DNA from: Tabrizicola aquatica
GTDB taxonomy: Bacteria; Pseudomonadota; Alphaproteobacteria; Rhodobacterales; Rhodobacteraceae
Assembly (NCBI RefSeq): GCF_002900975.1
Contig: NZ_PJON01000001.1
Coordinates: forward strand, 1,240,001 to 1,304,000
DNA: 64,000 bases
Direction of reading: 5' to 3'
The notes beneath the pieces are model-generated. The model was given only the letters and a program-made list of their open reading frames with translations, was not told the DNA's origin and did no database searches. The translations under genes were made by a program, and so were the position numbers. Shown piece after piece: positions 10,345 through 21,595 of this stretch (the first letter of the stretch is position 1; each line of letters starts with the position of its first letter).

Positions 10345-10350
10345 TATAAT
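10345..10350 (+). promoter_or_regulatory. Putative -10 box of the Lrp/AsnC gene
   Basis: A perfect TATAAT lies 22 bases upstream of the regulator's start codon, inside an AT-rich island (about 10300-10360) that is unusual for this GC-rich region. No convincing -35 hexamer is seen at 17 bases. The island separates the divergent decarboxylase and regulator, so it probably also holds the regulator's binding sites. Confidence 0.45.
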
Positions 10351-10372
10351 GACGAAAAGGATGGCAGATTGA

Positions 10373-10804
10373 ATGGACGAGCTGGATCGCAACATCATCG
10401 GGCTTCTGGGGGCCGACGCGCGGATGTCGGTTGCCACGCTCTCGCGGCGGTTGAAGGTGGCGCGGTCCACGATCCAGGCCCGGCTGGAACGGCTGGAAAC
10501 CAGCGGCGTGATCGCGGGTTACACGCTGAAACTGGGCGAAGGCGCGCGTGAAGGCCGGCTGCGGGCCAGCGTCCTTCTGACGATCGAGCCGCGCTCGCAG
10601 GCGGCCGTGCTGACGCGGCTGAAGTCGATCTCGGAAATCGAACGGGTTTTTACCACCTCGGGCCGATTCGACTTTCTGGTACAGATCGCCTGCCCCAACA
10701 CCCAGGTGCTGGACCAGGTGCTGGACCAGATCGGCGCGATGGCCGGGGTGCGCAGTTCCGAAAGCCTGATCCACCTGTCGACCAAGATCGACCGCGCCGT
10801 CTAG
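10373..10804 (+). CDS. Lrp/AsnC-family transcriptional regulator
   Basis: This 143-residue regulator has an N-terminal winged helix-turn-helix (DELDRNIIGLLGADARMS, about 2-60) and a C-terminal RAM/AsnC ligand-binding domain (about 65-140) in which family members bind amino acids and form octamers. It starts at an ATG with an AAGGA sequence about eleven bases upstream. The gene is divergent from the PLP decarboxylase; regulators of this family often control the adjacent amino-acid enzyme, so ornithine- or lysine-responsive control of that gene is a reasonable inference. DUF1428 follows after about 55 bases on the same strand. Confidence 0.9.
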   Translation: MDELDRNIIGLLGADARMSVATLSRRLKVARSTIQARLERLETSGVIAGYTLKLGEGAREGRLRASVLLTIEPRSQAAVLTRLKSISEIERVFTTSGRFDFLVQIACPNTQVLDQVLDQIGAMAGVRSSESLIHLSTKIDRAV

Positions 10805-10858
10805 GGAACAGATCCCGGCCCCGGCGGTTACCCCCGGCCCAACCAAAGGGAGGCGACG

Positions 10859-11206
10859 ATGTACTTCGACGGATTCCTCATCCCGGTCCGCACGTCCGAC
10901 CAGGAGACCTACCGCGCCCATGAACAGCACTGGTGGCCCCGGTTCCGCGAGATGGGCGCCCAGTCGCTGGTTGTCGGCTGGGGCGACGACGTGCCGGCAG
11001 GCCAGCAGACCGACTTTCGCCGCGCCGTTGACCTGAAGGACGACGAAACGGTGGTCCTGTGCTGGATGACCTGGCCCGACAAGGCGATGCGCGATGCCGC
11101 CTATGCCAAGATGATGGCCGACCCGGCGATGGAAGGCATGGAGATGCCCTTCGACGGCAAGCGGATGGTCTGGGGCGGCTTCACGCCGATCCTGCAACTG
11201 GACTGA
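10859..11206 (+). CDS. DUF1428 family protein
   Basis: A 115-residue protein of the DUF1428 family, a ferredoxin-like (dimeric alpha-beta barrel) fold of unknown function. It shows the family's opening (YFDGFLIPV) and the conserved MPFDGKRMVWGGF end. A GGGAGGCGACG ribosome site sits directly before the ATG. It follows the Lrp/AsnC gene and may be co-transcribed with it. Its 3' end overlaps the tail of the convergent TetR gene by 26 bases. Confidence 0.88.
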   Translation: MYFDGFLIPVRTSDQETYRAHEQHWWPRFREMGAQSLVVGWGDDVPAGQQTDFRRAVDLKDDETVVLCWMTWPDKAMRDAAYAKMMADPAMEGMEMPFDGKRMVWGGFTPILQLD

Positions 11207-11777
11207 CCGGCGGCAGCACCCGCCGCAACAGGTCGCCCAACACTGCCTGGCGCTCGGCTTCGGACAGGGCCGCCAGGCTGCGCATCCGCTGGCCCGCCGC
11301 CAGGTCCGCCAGCCCGTGGCTCATCGCCCAAAGCGCGGCGACATCGGCAAGCCCGCCGCCCATGTCGTCAATCAGCCCGACGAGATGGCGATAGGCCGCC
11401 TCGGCTGCCTCATGCATTTCGGGGTCGGCGAAATCGGGCTTCTTGGACGAGAAGATCAGCCGGAATAGCGTCGGCCGGGCCACCGCGAACTCCATATAGC
11501 CCAGGCCCGCCCGCACGGCGCGGTCGCGCGCATCCGCAGCCCCCGCTTCGCGCGCATCCAGTGTGGCCTGAAACCGGCGGAACCCCTCGGCCGCCAGCGC
11601 GGTCAAAAGGCCTTGGGCGTCGCCAAAGTGGTGGGCGGGGGCCGCGTGACTGACCCCGGCCCGCTTGGCGACCGATCGCAGCGAGAACCCTTCAATTCCC
11701 CGGTCGGCCAACTCGGCCTCGGCCGCGCTTAGAAGGGCCGCGCGCAGATCGCCGTGATGATAGGGTTTCGACGCCAT
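11181..11777 (-). CDS. TetR/AcrR-family repressor
   Basis: A 198-residue one-component repressor. The N-terminal helix-turn-helix spans about residues 8-60 (GIEGFSLRSVAKRAGVSHAA), and the C-terminal region resembles the WHG-type ligand domain of TetR proteins. The frame also opens at a GTG three codons upstream, but the ATG at 11777 has an AGGTG ribosome site seven bases away and is preferred. The gene is divergent from the ABA4-like and membrane-protein pair. Two similar 19-bp palindromes in the 100-bp gap are probably its operators, which would give autoregulation and control of the pair. The ligand is unknown. Confidence 0.9.
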   Translation of the reverse strand: MASKPYHHGDLRAALLSAAEAELADRGIEGFSLRSVAKRAGVSHAAPAHHFGDAQGLLTALAAEGFRRFQATLDAREAGAADARDRAVRAGLGYMEFAVARPTLFRLIFSSKKPDFADPEMHEAAEAAYRHLVGLIDDMGGGLADVAALWAMSHGLADLAAGQRMRSLAALSEAERQAVLGDLLRRVLPPVSPVAGSA

Positions 11778-11796
11778 GTCATACACCTAGCCGTCC

Positions 11797-11815
11797 ATCT
11801 TTCCAGCGTAAAGAT
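11797..11815. promoter_or_regulatory. Operator-like palindrome O1 for the TetR repressor
   Basis: Nineteen bases with ATCTTT at one end and AAAGAT at the other around a CCAGCGT core; seven of nine pairs match. It lies 20 bases upstream of the preferred tetR start. The right half (GTAAAGAT) is identical to that of O2. Confidence 0.6.
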
Positions 11816-11844
11816 TTTTCTTGACGCAGCCAAGTCGCCGCCCC

Positions 11845-11863
11845 ATCCTGACAGTGTAAAGAT
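11845..11863. promoter_or_regulatory. Operator-like palindrome O2 for the TetR repressor
   Basis: Nineteen bases (ATCCTGACA G TGTAAAGAT); seven of nine pairs match. Its centre is 48 bp from the centre of O1, and it ends 13 bases before the ABA4-like start. A TTGACG hexamer at 11821-11826 lies between the two sites and could be the -35 box of the rightward promoter, so O2 would cover the -10 region. Confidence 0.6.
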
Positions 11864-11876
11864 AAATGAGGCCGCA

Positions 11877-12302
11877 ATGCCCCCCGACCAGTTGTTCCAA
11901 CTTGCCAACCCGCTTGCCCTGCTGGGCTGGGTCGCCCTGCTGGCGGCACCGCTTGCGCCCCGCGCGGCGCAGGCGGTGGCGGCGGCGGCGATCCCGCTTC
12001 TGCTCTCGCTGGCCTATGCCGGGCTGGTCCTGGCTTTCTGGTGGCAAGCTCCCGGCGGGTTCGGCAGTCTGGCCGAGGTTCAAACCCTGTTCACCCACCC
12101 CCAGATCGCGCTGGCCGGGTGGCTGCACTACCTGGCCTTTGACCTGTTCCTGGGCGCCTGGGCCGTCCGCACCGCCCGGGCCGAGGGCATCCCGCATTGG
12201 ACGGTGATCCCCTGCCTGGTGCTGACGTTCCTCTTCGGCCCTGCGGGGTTGCTTGCCTTTGCGATCCTGCGTTTCACCTTTGTCCGAAAGGTCCTGCCAT
12301 GA
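11877..12302 (+). CDS. ABA4-like (DUF4281) membrane protein
   Basis: A 141-residue inner-membrane protein with about four hydrophobic segments, matching the ABA4-like/DUF4281 family. The plant member is needed for neoxanthin formation; the bacterial function is unknown. Hallmarks are the PLALLGW start and the AGWLHYLAFDLFLGAW segment. The frame is open 41 codons further upstream, but that extension crosses the operator region, and the ATG at 11877 begins the family sequence. Its stop overlaps the next start by four bases (ATGA), so the two membrane proteins are translationally coupled. Both are probably controlled by the divergent TetR repressor. Confidence 0.82.
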   Translation: MPPDQLFQLANPLALLGWVALLAAPLAPRAAQAVAAAAIPLLLSLAYAGLVLAFWWQAPGGFGSLAEVQTLFTHPQIALAGWLHYLAFDLFLGAWAVRTARAEGIPHWTVIPCLVLTFLFGPAGLLAFAILRFTFVRKVLP

Positions 12303-13069
12303 CCGCCACCCTTGCCGCCCCACGTCTTGCGGCCGTCTCGGCCCCGAACCGGCAACTTGTGCGCCTGACCCTTTTCGTCGCCTTGGCCGCCCTGCCCCTG
12401 ATGGCCGCACATGTCCTGGACGACCGGCAGTTCCAAGGCGACAACATCTGGCTCAAGCCGTTGAAGTTCCACCTGGCCCTGGCGGTATATACCGGCACAC
12501 TGGCCCTGTTCGCGATGCTTTTGCCCGAGGGCACCTTCACCTCGCGCCGCTGGCGGATCTACCTTGGCGTCGTGTCCGCCTGCATCCTTGCCGAGGTTGC
12601 CTGGATCGGCAGCGCGGCGGCGCTAGGCACCGCATCGCATTTCAACCAGACCGGCCTTTGGGCCCCGCTTTACAGCCTGATGGGGGCGGCGGCGGTGATC
12701 CTGACCTCGCTGGCGCTGGTGATGGGCCTGGCCTTCTGGCGGCACCGCACCGACGCCCTGATGCTGTCGGTGGCGCTGGGGCTGATCCTGACTTTCCTGC
12801 TGACCGTGCCGATTGCCGGCACCATGTCCTCGGGCACCGGCCACCTGATCGGCACCCCCGTCACGGGGGCCCGCTTCCCCCTGATGGGTTGGTCGACGGA
12901 GGTCGGCGATCTGCGCCTGCCCCACTTCCTGGCGACCCACGCCCTGCATGCCGTCCCCTTGGCGGGCCTGACCGGCAGCCGCGCGGCCGTCTGGGTGGCG
13001 GCGGCAGGGTTTACGGGCCTCACGTTGTGGTGCTTTGCGCGCGCCTTGATGGGTCTGCCGCCCTTCTGA
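12299..13069 (+). CDS. Polytopic membrane protein, function unknown
   Basis: A 256-residue protein with about seven hydrophobic segments. I do not recognise a named family. A short loop (DDRQFQGDNIWLKPLKFHLA, about 42-61) between the first two membrane segments is the most polar and distinctive part. The start is the ATG that overlaps the ABA4-like stop by four bases; the frame open upstream of it is read-through of the preceding gene. Coupling to the ABA4-like gene suggests that the two proteins act together, perhaps in lipid or pigment handling, but that is inference only. Confidence 0.75.
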   Translation: MTATLAAPRLAAVSAPNRQLVRLTLFVALAALPLMAAHVLDDRQFQGDNIWLKPLKFHLALAVYTGTLALFAMLLPEGTFTSRRWRIYLGVVSACILAEVAWIGSAAALGTASHFNQTGLWAPLYSLMGAAAVILTSLALVMGLAFWRHRTDALMLSVALGLILTFLLTVPIAGTMSSGTGHLIGTPVTGARFPLMGWSTEVGDLRLPHFLATHALHAVPLAGLTGSRAAVWVAAAGFTGLTLWCFARALMGLPPF

Positions 13070-13125
13070 CGCTTTTCCTTCCGCCAAGGTCACGCTAGAA
13101 CCCCGCTGACCGTAGGGGAACGCAA

Positions 13126-16161
<3,036 letters not shown>

Positions 16162-16185
16162 GTTTTCAGGGAACCGATCCGCGGC

Positions 16186-16237
16186 GGCAGCCGCAGGCGG
16201 GCGGTGGCATAGCCGGGCGCACCGGCCCGCCGCTGCC
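16186..16237 (+). terminator. Hairpin terminator after valS
   Basis: A long imperfect stem pairs GGCAGC with GCTGCC, GGCGGGC with GCCCGCC, and GGTG with CACC, with small bulges. It is followed by TTTGGCTT. It lies 25 bases after the valS stop and fits a factor-independent terminator with a short T run. The remainder of the gap to 16428 shows nothing else that I can identify. Confidence 0.5.
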
Positions 16238-16428
16238 TTTGGCTTGGCGGGACTGCGGTGACGACTGGGCGCATGCTCCGGCCCTGACGGCGACAGTCAC
16301 AGTCTGAAAAGATGCCCCCGTCCGGCCAGACGGATGCCGGACGCATTCCAGACGCTTCACCTTTCGTTAACCGGACCGCCCGCAGCACCCCTCTTGCGCA
16401 GCCCCCTGCCCCATGCCAGCCTGCCGGA

Positions 16429-17529
16429 ATGAGCCGCTTTCTCACCCCCCACGCCGCGCAATTGCCGTCGACCGTGCCCTTCACCGGCCCCGAGGCGCTG
16501 GAGCGCCGGACGGGCATTCCTTTCCGTGCCCGCCTTGGCGCGAACGAGTCGCTTTTCGGCCCTTCGCCCCGTGCAATCGATGCGATGAAGGCGGCGGCCG
16601 AAGGGGCCTGGATGTATGGCGACCCGGAAAATCATGATCTGAAGCAGGCGCTTGCGGCGCACCATGGCGTCACGCCCGCCCATATCGCAGTAGGGCCGGG
16701 GATCGACGGCTTGCTGGGTCTGGTGTGTCGCCTGGTGCTGGATGAGGGAACCCCCGTCGTCACCAGCCTTGGCGCCTATCCGACCTTCAACTTCCACGTC
16801 GCAGGCTATGGTGGCGCGCTGACGCGCGTGCCCTACAAGGCTGACCACGAGGACACGGAAGCACTTGTTTCTAAGGCAAAATCCCTTGGCGCCAAGCTGA
16901 TTTACCTGGCCAATCCAGACAACCCGATGGGCAGCCACCATCCCGCCGCGGTGATCGAGGACATGGTCGCGAACCTGCCCGAGCAAAGCCTGCTGATCCT
17001 GGACGAGGCTTATGCCGACCTTGCCCCGCCCGGCACGGTGCCAATGATACCGGCGGACCATCCGCAGGTCATTCGGATGCGCACGTTTTCCAAGGGTTAC
17101 GGTCTGGCGGGCGCCCGCGTCGGCTATGCGGTGACCAACCCGGACCTGGCGTTGGCCTTCGACAAGGTGCGCGACCATTTCGGGATGGGGCGGATCAGCC
17201 AGGCCGGGGCGCTGGCGGCGCTGGCGGATCAGGACTGGCTGAAAAGCGTGCAAAGCCGGACCCTTGCGGCGCGCGACCGGCTTTCAGCTATCGCAACCGC
17301 CAACGGGTTGCGCCCCCTGCCCTCGGCCACCAATTTCGTGACCATCGACTGTGGCCGCGACGGGGATCACGCGCGGAAGGTGCTGGCCGAGTTGGGAACG
17401 CTTGGCGTCTTTATCCGGATGCCCGGTCTCGCCCCCCTCGACCGATGCATCCGCATCAGCCTGGGAGACGACCAGACGCTTGACATCCTTGAGGAAACCC
17501 TGCCAATGGCGCTGAAGGCCGCGGGCTGA
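16429..17529 (+). CDS. PLP-dependent aminotransferase, HisC-like
   Basis: A 366-residue class I/II aminotransferase resembling histidinol-phosphate aminotransferases. The PLP lysine is in TFSKGYGLAGARVGY (about residue 224). NPDNPMG is the cofactor-contacting asparagine motif, and LDEAYADL holds the conserved Asp and Tyr. Earlier, RLGANESLFGPSP matches the substrate-binding N-terminus of HisC proteins. The frame is open 39 codons upstream, but the family sequence begins at the ATG at 16429. No his genes are nearby, so the substrate could be another amino acid. The convergent DUF4177 gene ends immediately after its stop. Confidence 0.85.
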   Translation: MSRFLTPHAAQLPSTVPFTGPEALERRTGIPFRARLGANESLFGPSPRAIDAMKAAAEGAWMYGDPENHDLKQALAAHHGVTPAHIAVGPGIDGLLGLVCRLVLDEGTPVVTSLGAYPTFNFHVAGYGGALTRVPYKADHEDTEALVSKAKSLGAKLIYLANPDNPMGSHHPAAVIEDMVANLPEQSLLILDEAYADLAPPGTVPMIPADHPQVIRMRTFSKGYGLAGARVGYAVTNPDLALAFDKVRDHFGMGRISQAGALAALADQDWLKSVQSRTLAARDRLSAIATANGLRPLPSATNFVTIDCGRDGDHARKVLAELGTLGVFIRMPGLAPLDRCIRISLGDDQTLDILEETLPMALKAAG

Positions 17530-17910
17530 TTACTCGGCCGCAAGCTCGGGCTTTGCTGGACCCACCGACGGCGCCGAGGCGGGAACCGGCAGTTCGGCTG
17601 GCCCAAGACGCGGGGTGGGTCCGGCCTGCGGCTCTTGCAGCATCAGCCGTGCGCCCGAAGGCGTGGCGGCCGCCGAGGCGAGGGTGCGGCGAAAGACCAG
17701 CATGTTCTGGTAGTTGGTCTTCGTCCCGGTCAGACCGACCCGCTCTTCGCAGGGCAGCGCGTCAGAGCGCACATACTCCCACCCGTCTGCACCAAGCTCG
17801 TTCATCAGCAGCGTCAGCGCTAGGGCAAAGCGATCCTCGGTCGTCTTGACACCGCGCGCCTTTTCGCCCCGCTTCGGGGCTGGGATGACCTTGTACTCAA
17901 ACCGCAGCAT
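17530..17910 (-). CDS. DUF4177 domain protein
   Basis: A 126-residue protein whose first 75 residues match DUF4177 (FEYKVIPAPKRGEKA, GADGWEYVR). The remainder is an alanine- and proline-rich tail that is probably disordered. The function of the family is unknown. The ATG has an AGGAGA ribosome site seven bases upstream. Its stop codon directly abuts that of the convergent aminotransferase. It lies just downstream of gatB, with a hairpin in between, so it is probably transcribed separately. Confidence 0.82.
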   Translation of the reverse strand: MLRFEYKVIPAPKRGEKARGVKTTEDRFALALTLLMNELGADGWEYVRSDALPCEERVGLTGTKTNYQNMLVFRRTLASAAATPSGARLMLQEPQAGPTPRLGPAELPVPASAPSVGPAKPELAAE

Positions 17911-17982
17911 CGGGCGTCTCCTGCCTGTGTTGGCAGATCTGATAGGCGATTTTCACGAAGTCGGCAAATAACGCAAATGTTT

Positions 17983-18004
17983 CCGGCGGGTCCTTGCCCG
18001 CCGG
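17983..18004 (-). terminator. Hairpin after gatB
   Basis: A perfect 8-bp stem CCGGCGGG/CCCGCCGG with a six-base loop lies six bases beyond the gatB stop on the minus strand. The following T run is short (TTT after AAACA on the minus strand is weak), so termination strength is uncertain. Confidence 0.55.
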
Positions 18005-18010
18005 GCCGGA

Positions 18011-19522
18011 TCAGAGCCCCAGTTTCTTCGCCACCAACGCGTTGACCGTGGCCGGATTCGCCTTGCCGCCCGAGGCCTTGATGACCTGGCCGGTAAACCA
18101 GCCGGCAAGCTTTGGATTTGCCTTGGCTTTTTCCACCTGTTCGGGGTTGGCGGCGATAATCTCGTCCACCGCTTTTTCGATGGCACCGGTGTCGGTGACC
18201 TGCTTCATGCCGCGCGCTTCGGCGATGGCCGCCGGGTCACCGCCTTCGGTGTAGACGATCTCGAACAGGTCCTTGGCCATCTTGCCGCTGATGGTGCCGG
18301 CGGCGATCAGGTCGATGATCCCGCCCAGTTGCGCAGCCGAAACCGGGCTTGACGTGATGTCGTGCCCTTCCTTCTTCAGGCGGCCGAAAAGCTCGTTGAT
18401 GACCCAGTTCGCGGCCATCTTGCCGTCGCGGCCCTTTGCCACCTCATCAAAATAGCGGCCGCTGTCGAGCTCGGCGGTCAGGACGTTGGCGTCATAGTCG
18501 GTCAGGCCGTAATCGGCCATGAAGCGGGCCTTCTTGGCGTCGGGCAGTTCGGGCATCCTGGCGTGAATGTCGTCGACCCAGGCCTGCTCGATCTCAAGCG
18601 GCAGCAAGTCGGGGTCGGGGAAGTAGCGGTAGTCGTGTGCTTCTTCCTTGGACCGCATCGAGCGGGTCTCGTTCTTGTCGGGGTCATAGAGGCGGGTTTC
18701 CTGCACGACCTTGCCGCCATCCTCCAGAATGGCGATCTGGCGGCGGGCCTCGTATTCGATGGCGGCCTGGATGAACCGCATCGAGTTCATGTTCTTGATC
18801 TCGCACCGCGTTCCCAGGTGCGAGAAGTCCTGGGTGGCCTGGTACTTCTCATACTGGCCGGGGCGGCAGACACTGACGTTGACGTCGGCGCGGAGGTTGC
18901 CGTTCTGCATGTTGCCGTCGCAAGTGCCCAGATAGCGCAGGATCTGACGCAGCTTGGTGACATAGGCGGCAGCTTCCTCGGGTCCCCGGATGTCGGGGCG
19001 GCTGACGATCTCCATCAGCGCGACGCCCGTCCGGTTGAAGTCGACGAAGGACAGGTTCGGGTCCATGTCGTGGATGGATTTCCCGGCGTCCTGTTCCAGG
19101 TGGATACGCTCGATCCGCACCAGACGCGCGACGCCGGGGGCCATCTCGACCAGCACTTCACCCTCGCCCACGATGGGGTGGTAAAGCTGGCTGATCTGAT
19201 AGCCCTGCGGGAGGTCGGGGTAGAAATAGTTCTTGCGGTCAAAGGCCGAGCTCAGGTTGATCTGTGCCTTCAGGCCAAGGCCCGTACGGACGGCCTGTTC
19301 CACGCAGAATTCGTTGATGACCGGCAGCATCCCCGGCATCGCGGCATCGACGAAGGCGACGTTGGAGTTCGGTTCAGCCCCAAAGGCAGTCGAGGCGCCC
19401 GAGAACAGCTTGGCGTTGGACGAGACCTGGGCGTGGATTTCCATCCCGATGACCAGCTCCCAGTCATGCTTGGCCCCGGCGATCACCTTGGGCGTGGGCG
19501 CGGTATAGGTCAGGTCAAGCAT
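18011..19522 (-). CDS. gatB: Asp/Glu-tRNA amidotransferase subunit B
   Basis: This is the GatB subunit (503 residues) of GatCAB, which turns Glu-tRNA(Gln) and Asp-tRNA(Asn) into the amidated forms. The N-terminal catalytic cradle begins with [13 protein letters not shown]. Other landmarks are the metal-binding region ([20 protein letters not shown]), [14 protein letters not shown] and RCEIKNMNS; the C-terminal helical and YqeY-like tail follows. The frame stays open upstream, but the ATG at 19522 has a GGAGG ribosome site and starts the family sequence. gatA and gatC are not in this window. The gene is adjacent to, and on the same strand as, the unrecognised 402-residue protein. Confidence 0.95.
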   Translation of the reverse strand: MLDLTYTAPTPKVIAGAKHDWELVIGMEIHAQVSSNAKLFSGASTAFGAEPNSNVAFVDAAMPGMLPVINEFCVEQAVRTGLGLKAQINLSSAFDRKNYFYPDLPQGYQISQLYHPIVGEGEVLVEMAPGVARLVRIERIHLEQDAGKSIHDMDPNLSFVDFNRTGVALMEIVSRPDIRGPEEAAAYVTKLRQILRYLGTCDGNMQNGNLRADVNVSVCRPGQYEKYQATQDFSHLGTRCEIKNMNSMRFIQAAIEYEARRQIAILEDGGKVVQETRLYDPDKNETRSMRSKEEAHDYRYFPDPDLLPLEIEQAWVDDIHARMPELPDAKKARFMADYGLTDYDANVLTAELDSGRYFDEVAKGRDGKMAANWVINELFGRLKKEGHDITSSPVSAAQLGGIIDLIAAGTISGKMAKDLFEIVYTEGGDPAAIAEARGMKQVTDTGAIEKAVDEIIAANPEQVEKAKANPKLAGWFTGQVIKASGGKANPATVNALVAKKLGL

Positions 19523-19590
19523 CGGTCGCCTCCGGGACTGCGGTCTTGCGCCCGGGTTTAGGCCGCAAGGCCGCGCGGGGCAAGGGGGCG

Positions 19591-20799
19591 TCACTGGCGC
19601 GGGATGCGGCTGCCCAGTCCTTCGCCCCAGCGTCCGATCCGCGCACCGCGCTGAAGGGCGGGACCAAAAACCTCGGCCAAGGCATAGGCCAGGCCATCGG
19701 CACCATGAATCCAGCAATCCAGATGGATTTCGCGCAGGCGGTTCCAGATCACGTTCGACAGGGCGGCGCGGGCCTTGGTCAACTGCCAGTTCGCGGCCGG
19801 TCCAGCCTCGCGGTAGTCATGGACCATCCGCGTCAGAAGGCTGGCGGCGACGTTGGCTCGGTATTGGCACCCGGTCGCATCCTGATAGTCGCCCAGCGCC
19901 TCGATGAAGAATTCCAGGTCCAGCGTCGGAACGAAATCGCCCAGCGCCTCGGCGGCGGCGATGTGGAAGATGGCATAGGCCGCACGGCCGGTGGTGCCAG
20001 CGGTCATGTTCGCGGCGCGGCGGGCCTCTTTCTCGAAGGCGCCCAGGGTGCCGAACCAGTCGGGCAGAAGGTGGACCGCGTGCGTGGCATGGACGGTCGC
20101 ATCCTCGGGGTCCAGATCGCACCAATCCTCGAACCAGTCGCGGCACAGATCGGCCCCGTCCTCAATCCCGCGGACCAACAGATAGCGACTGCCGGCCAGC
20201 AGCGGAGACAGTTGTTCGATCGGGTCGAAGGCGGTCAGGATATCCTCGGCTGCGGCGTAATGTGCGGAACTTTCTGCAATCAGGTCGCGCGACAACTGGC
20301 CCTGGCTTGCGGCCGCCAGCATCGCCGCGCCGATGTCGAGATGCGCCTGCGCCAGAAGATGCGCTGCGGCGTAGTTCTCGGGGTGCATGGCCATCACGGC
20401 TTCAAACCGGTCAAGTTCCGCCCGCGCGCCGCGCCAATCCTGGCGGGCCAACGCCTCGGCCAGGATGGTGCGGACACCTTCGCTGATCAGGGCCGCGACG
20501 CGCCGCCCACCCGAGGCCATGGTGCGTTCCTGGTCGGCATAGCGCAGCGCCTCAAGCAGGTCGGCCCATTCGCCCGCATCCGCCATGGCCGCGTGATCGG
20601 CCCGCACGCAATGCCATTCGGTCGCTTCCGGCCCCACCCGCATCACCGTCGCGTCCAGCCGCGACAGCACCAGATCGGCCCCCAACCCCTCCACCCGGAA
20701 CCCCGAGCCGGCACCGCCTGCCTGCAGCACAACGGCGTCTTCCTGCCGATGCCGGCCGGTGCGGGTTTTCACATGCAGAAGCGAGGGGGTAATCAGCAT
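19591..20799 (-). CDS. Conserved-looking helical protein of unknown function
   Basis: I do not recognise this 402-residue protein. The first 60 residues look like beta structure ([20 protein letters not shown]). The remainder is rich in alanine and aromatic helices in a repeating pattern that resembles tetratricopeptide-type repeats (for example [20 protein letters not shown]). No signal peptide or membrane segment is seen. The frame opens eight codons earlier at a GTG, but the ATG at 20799 has AGGA nine bases upstream and is preferred. It is divergent from the lysozyme-like lipoprotein and upstream of gatB on the same strand with a 68-base gap. Confidence 0.7.
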   Translation of the reverse strand: MLITPSLLHVKTRTGRHRQEDAVVLQAGGAGSGFRVEGLGADLVLSRLDATVMRVGPEATEWHCVRADHAAMADAGEWADLLEALRYADQERTMASGGRRVAALISEGVRTILAEALARQDWRGARAELDRFEAVMAMHPENYAAAHLLAQAHLDIGAAMLAAASQGQLSRDLIAESSAHYAAAEDILTAFDPIEQLSPLLAGSRYLLVRGIEDGADLCRDWFEDWCDLDPEDATVHATHAVHLLPDWFGTLGAFEKEARRAANMTAGTTGRAAYAIFHIAAAEALGDFVPTLDLEFFIEALGDYQDATGCQYRANVAASLLTRMVHDYREAGPAANWQLTKARAALSNVIWNRLREIHLDCWIHGADGLAYALAEVFGPALQRGARIGRWGEGLGSRIPRQ

Positions 20800-20866
20800 C
20801 ACTGGAATTCCTGGGCAGTTCACGGGCTGCCATTGTGTACAGCATGGCTTAGATCAGGGCGGAATG

Positions 20867-21493
20867 ATGGAAATGCGGTGGATTTCAGGTGTCAGGTCCT
20901 GGCGGCTTGCCGGAATTTCGGCAATGGTTGCGGTAACTTCGCTGGCAGGCTGCGTTCCGATGAACACCGAGGACCAAATGTCCTTCGTCGCCCCGCCGAT
21001 GCAGTGGGATCACCATCCCGAGGCCGAGGAATGGACCGAATCGACCATGGTCGCCATCTCGACCAAGGACCCGATTCTGTCGCAGCGCGTGCCGGCCGAT
21101 ATTGAAACCTGGTGCCCAGGCTATCCCGAAGCCTCGGTCGAAGAGCGTCGGGCCTTCTGGGTCGGGCTCCTGTCGGCGGTGGCCAAATATGAAAGCACCT
21201 GGAACGAAAACGCTTCTGGCGGGGGTGGGCGCTGGATCGGTCTTATGCAGATTTCGCCACGCTCGGCCGTGAATTATGGCTGCGAGGCGACGTCGGTCAA
21301 CGCGCTGAAAGACGGCGAGCAGAACCTTGAATGCGCGGTTGAGATCATGTCGACCCAGGTCGCCAAGGACAACCTGGTGGCCGGCGGCGGCAACCGTGGG
21401 ATCGGCCGCGACTGGGCCCCGCTGCGCTCGGCTGAAAAGCGTGCCGCTATGGCGGCCTGGACCCGCGCGCAGCCCTACTGCAAGGCGACCTGA
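20867..21493 (+). CDS. Lysozyme/SLT-like lipoprotein
   Basis: A roughly 208-residue exported protein with a lysozyme-like (SLT transglycosylase) fold, probably cutting peptidoglycan. A signal sequence ends in a lipobox, VTSLAGC, so the mature protein should be a lipoprotein. The probable catalytic glutamate is in AVAKYESTWN, followed by the IGLMQISPRSAVNYGC segment typical of goose-type/SLT folds. Three in-frame ATG codons (20864, 20867 and 20873) lie behind an AGGGCGGA ribosome site; the middle one is chosen. A double-palindrome element lies 35 bases after the stop, between this gene and the convergent pepN. Confidence 0.75.
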   Translation: MEMRWISGVRSWRLAGISAMVAVTSLAGCVPMNTEDQMSFVAPPMQWDHHPEAEEWTESTMVAISTKDPILSQRVPADIETWCPGYPEASVEERRAFWVGLLSAVAKYESTWNENASGGGGRWIGLMQISPRSAVNYGCEATSVNALKDGEQNLECAVEIMSTQVAKDNLVAGGGNRGIGRDWAPLRSAEKRAAMAAWTRAQPYCKAT

Positions 21494-21527
21494 CTGTTTA
21501 ACCGGGGTGGGCCGGGGCGTCCGGGAC

Positions 21528-21572
21528 CAAAATCCTTCAAAGGATTTTGCAAGAGTTTTCGAAAACTCTTGC
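21528..21572. repeat. Double-palindrome element, copy 2 (likely bidirectional terminator)
   Basis: The first hairpin (21528-21549) has arm CAAAATCCTT and loop CA. The second (21549-21572) is a perfect 24-base palindrome with arm GCAAGAGTTTTC; the two share one G. Each hairpin has T-rich flanks on both strands. The element lies between the convergent lysozyme-like gene and pepN, so it probably stops transcription in both directions. Confidence 0.85.
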
Positions 21573-21595
21573 CCCCGCCCCAGATGCCGGCCTGA

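Noticed and set aside
8017-10551. 844-residue plus-strand open frame opposite the decarboxylase and CoxL-like gene
   Set aside because: It covers two clear genes on the other strand and then runs through the Lrp region in another frame; no recognisable protein motifs.
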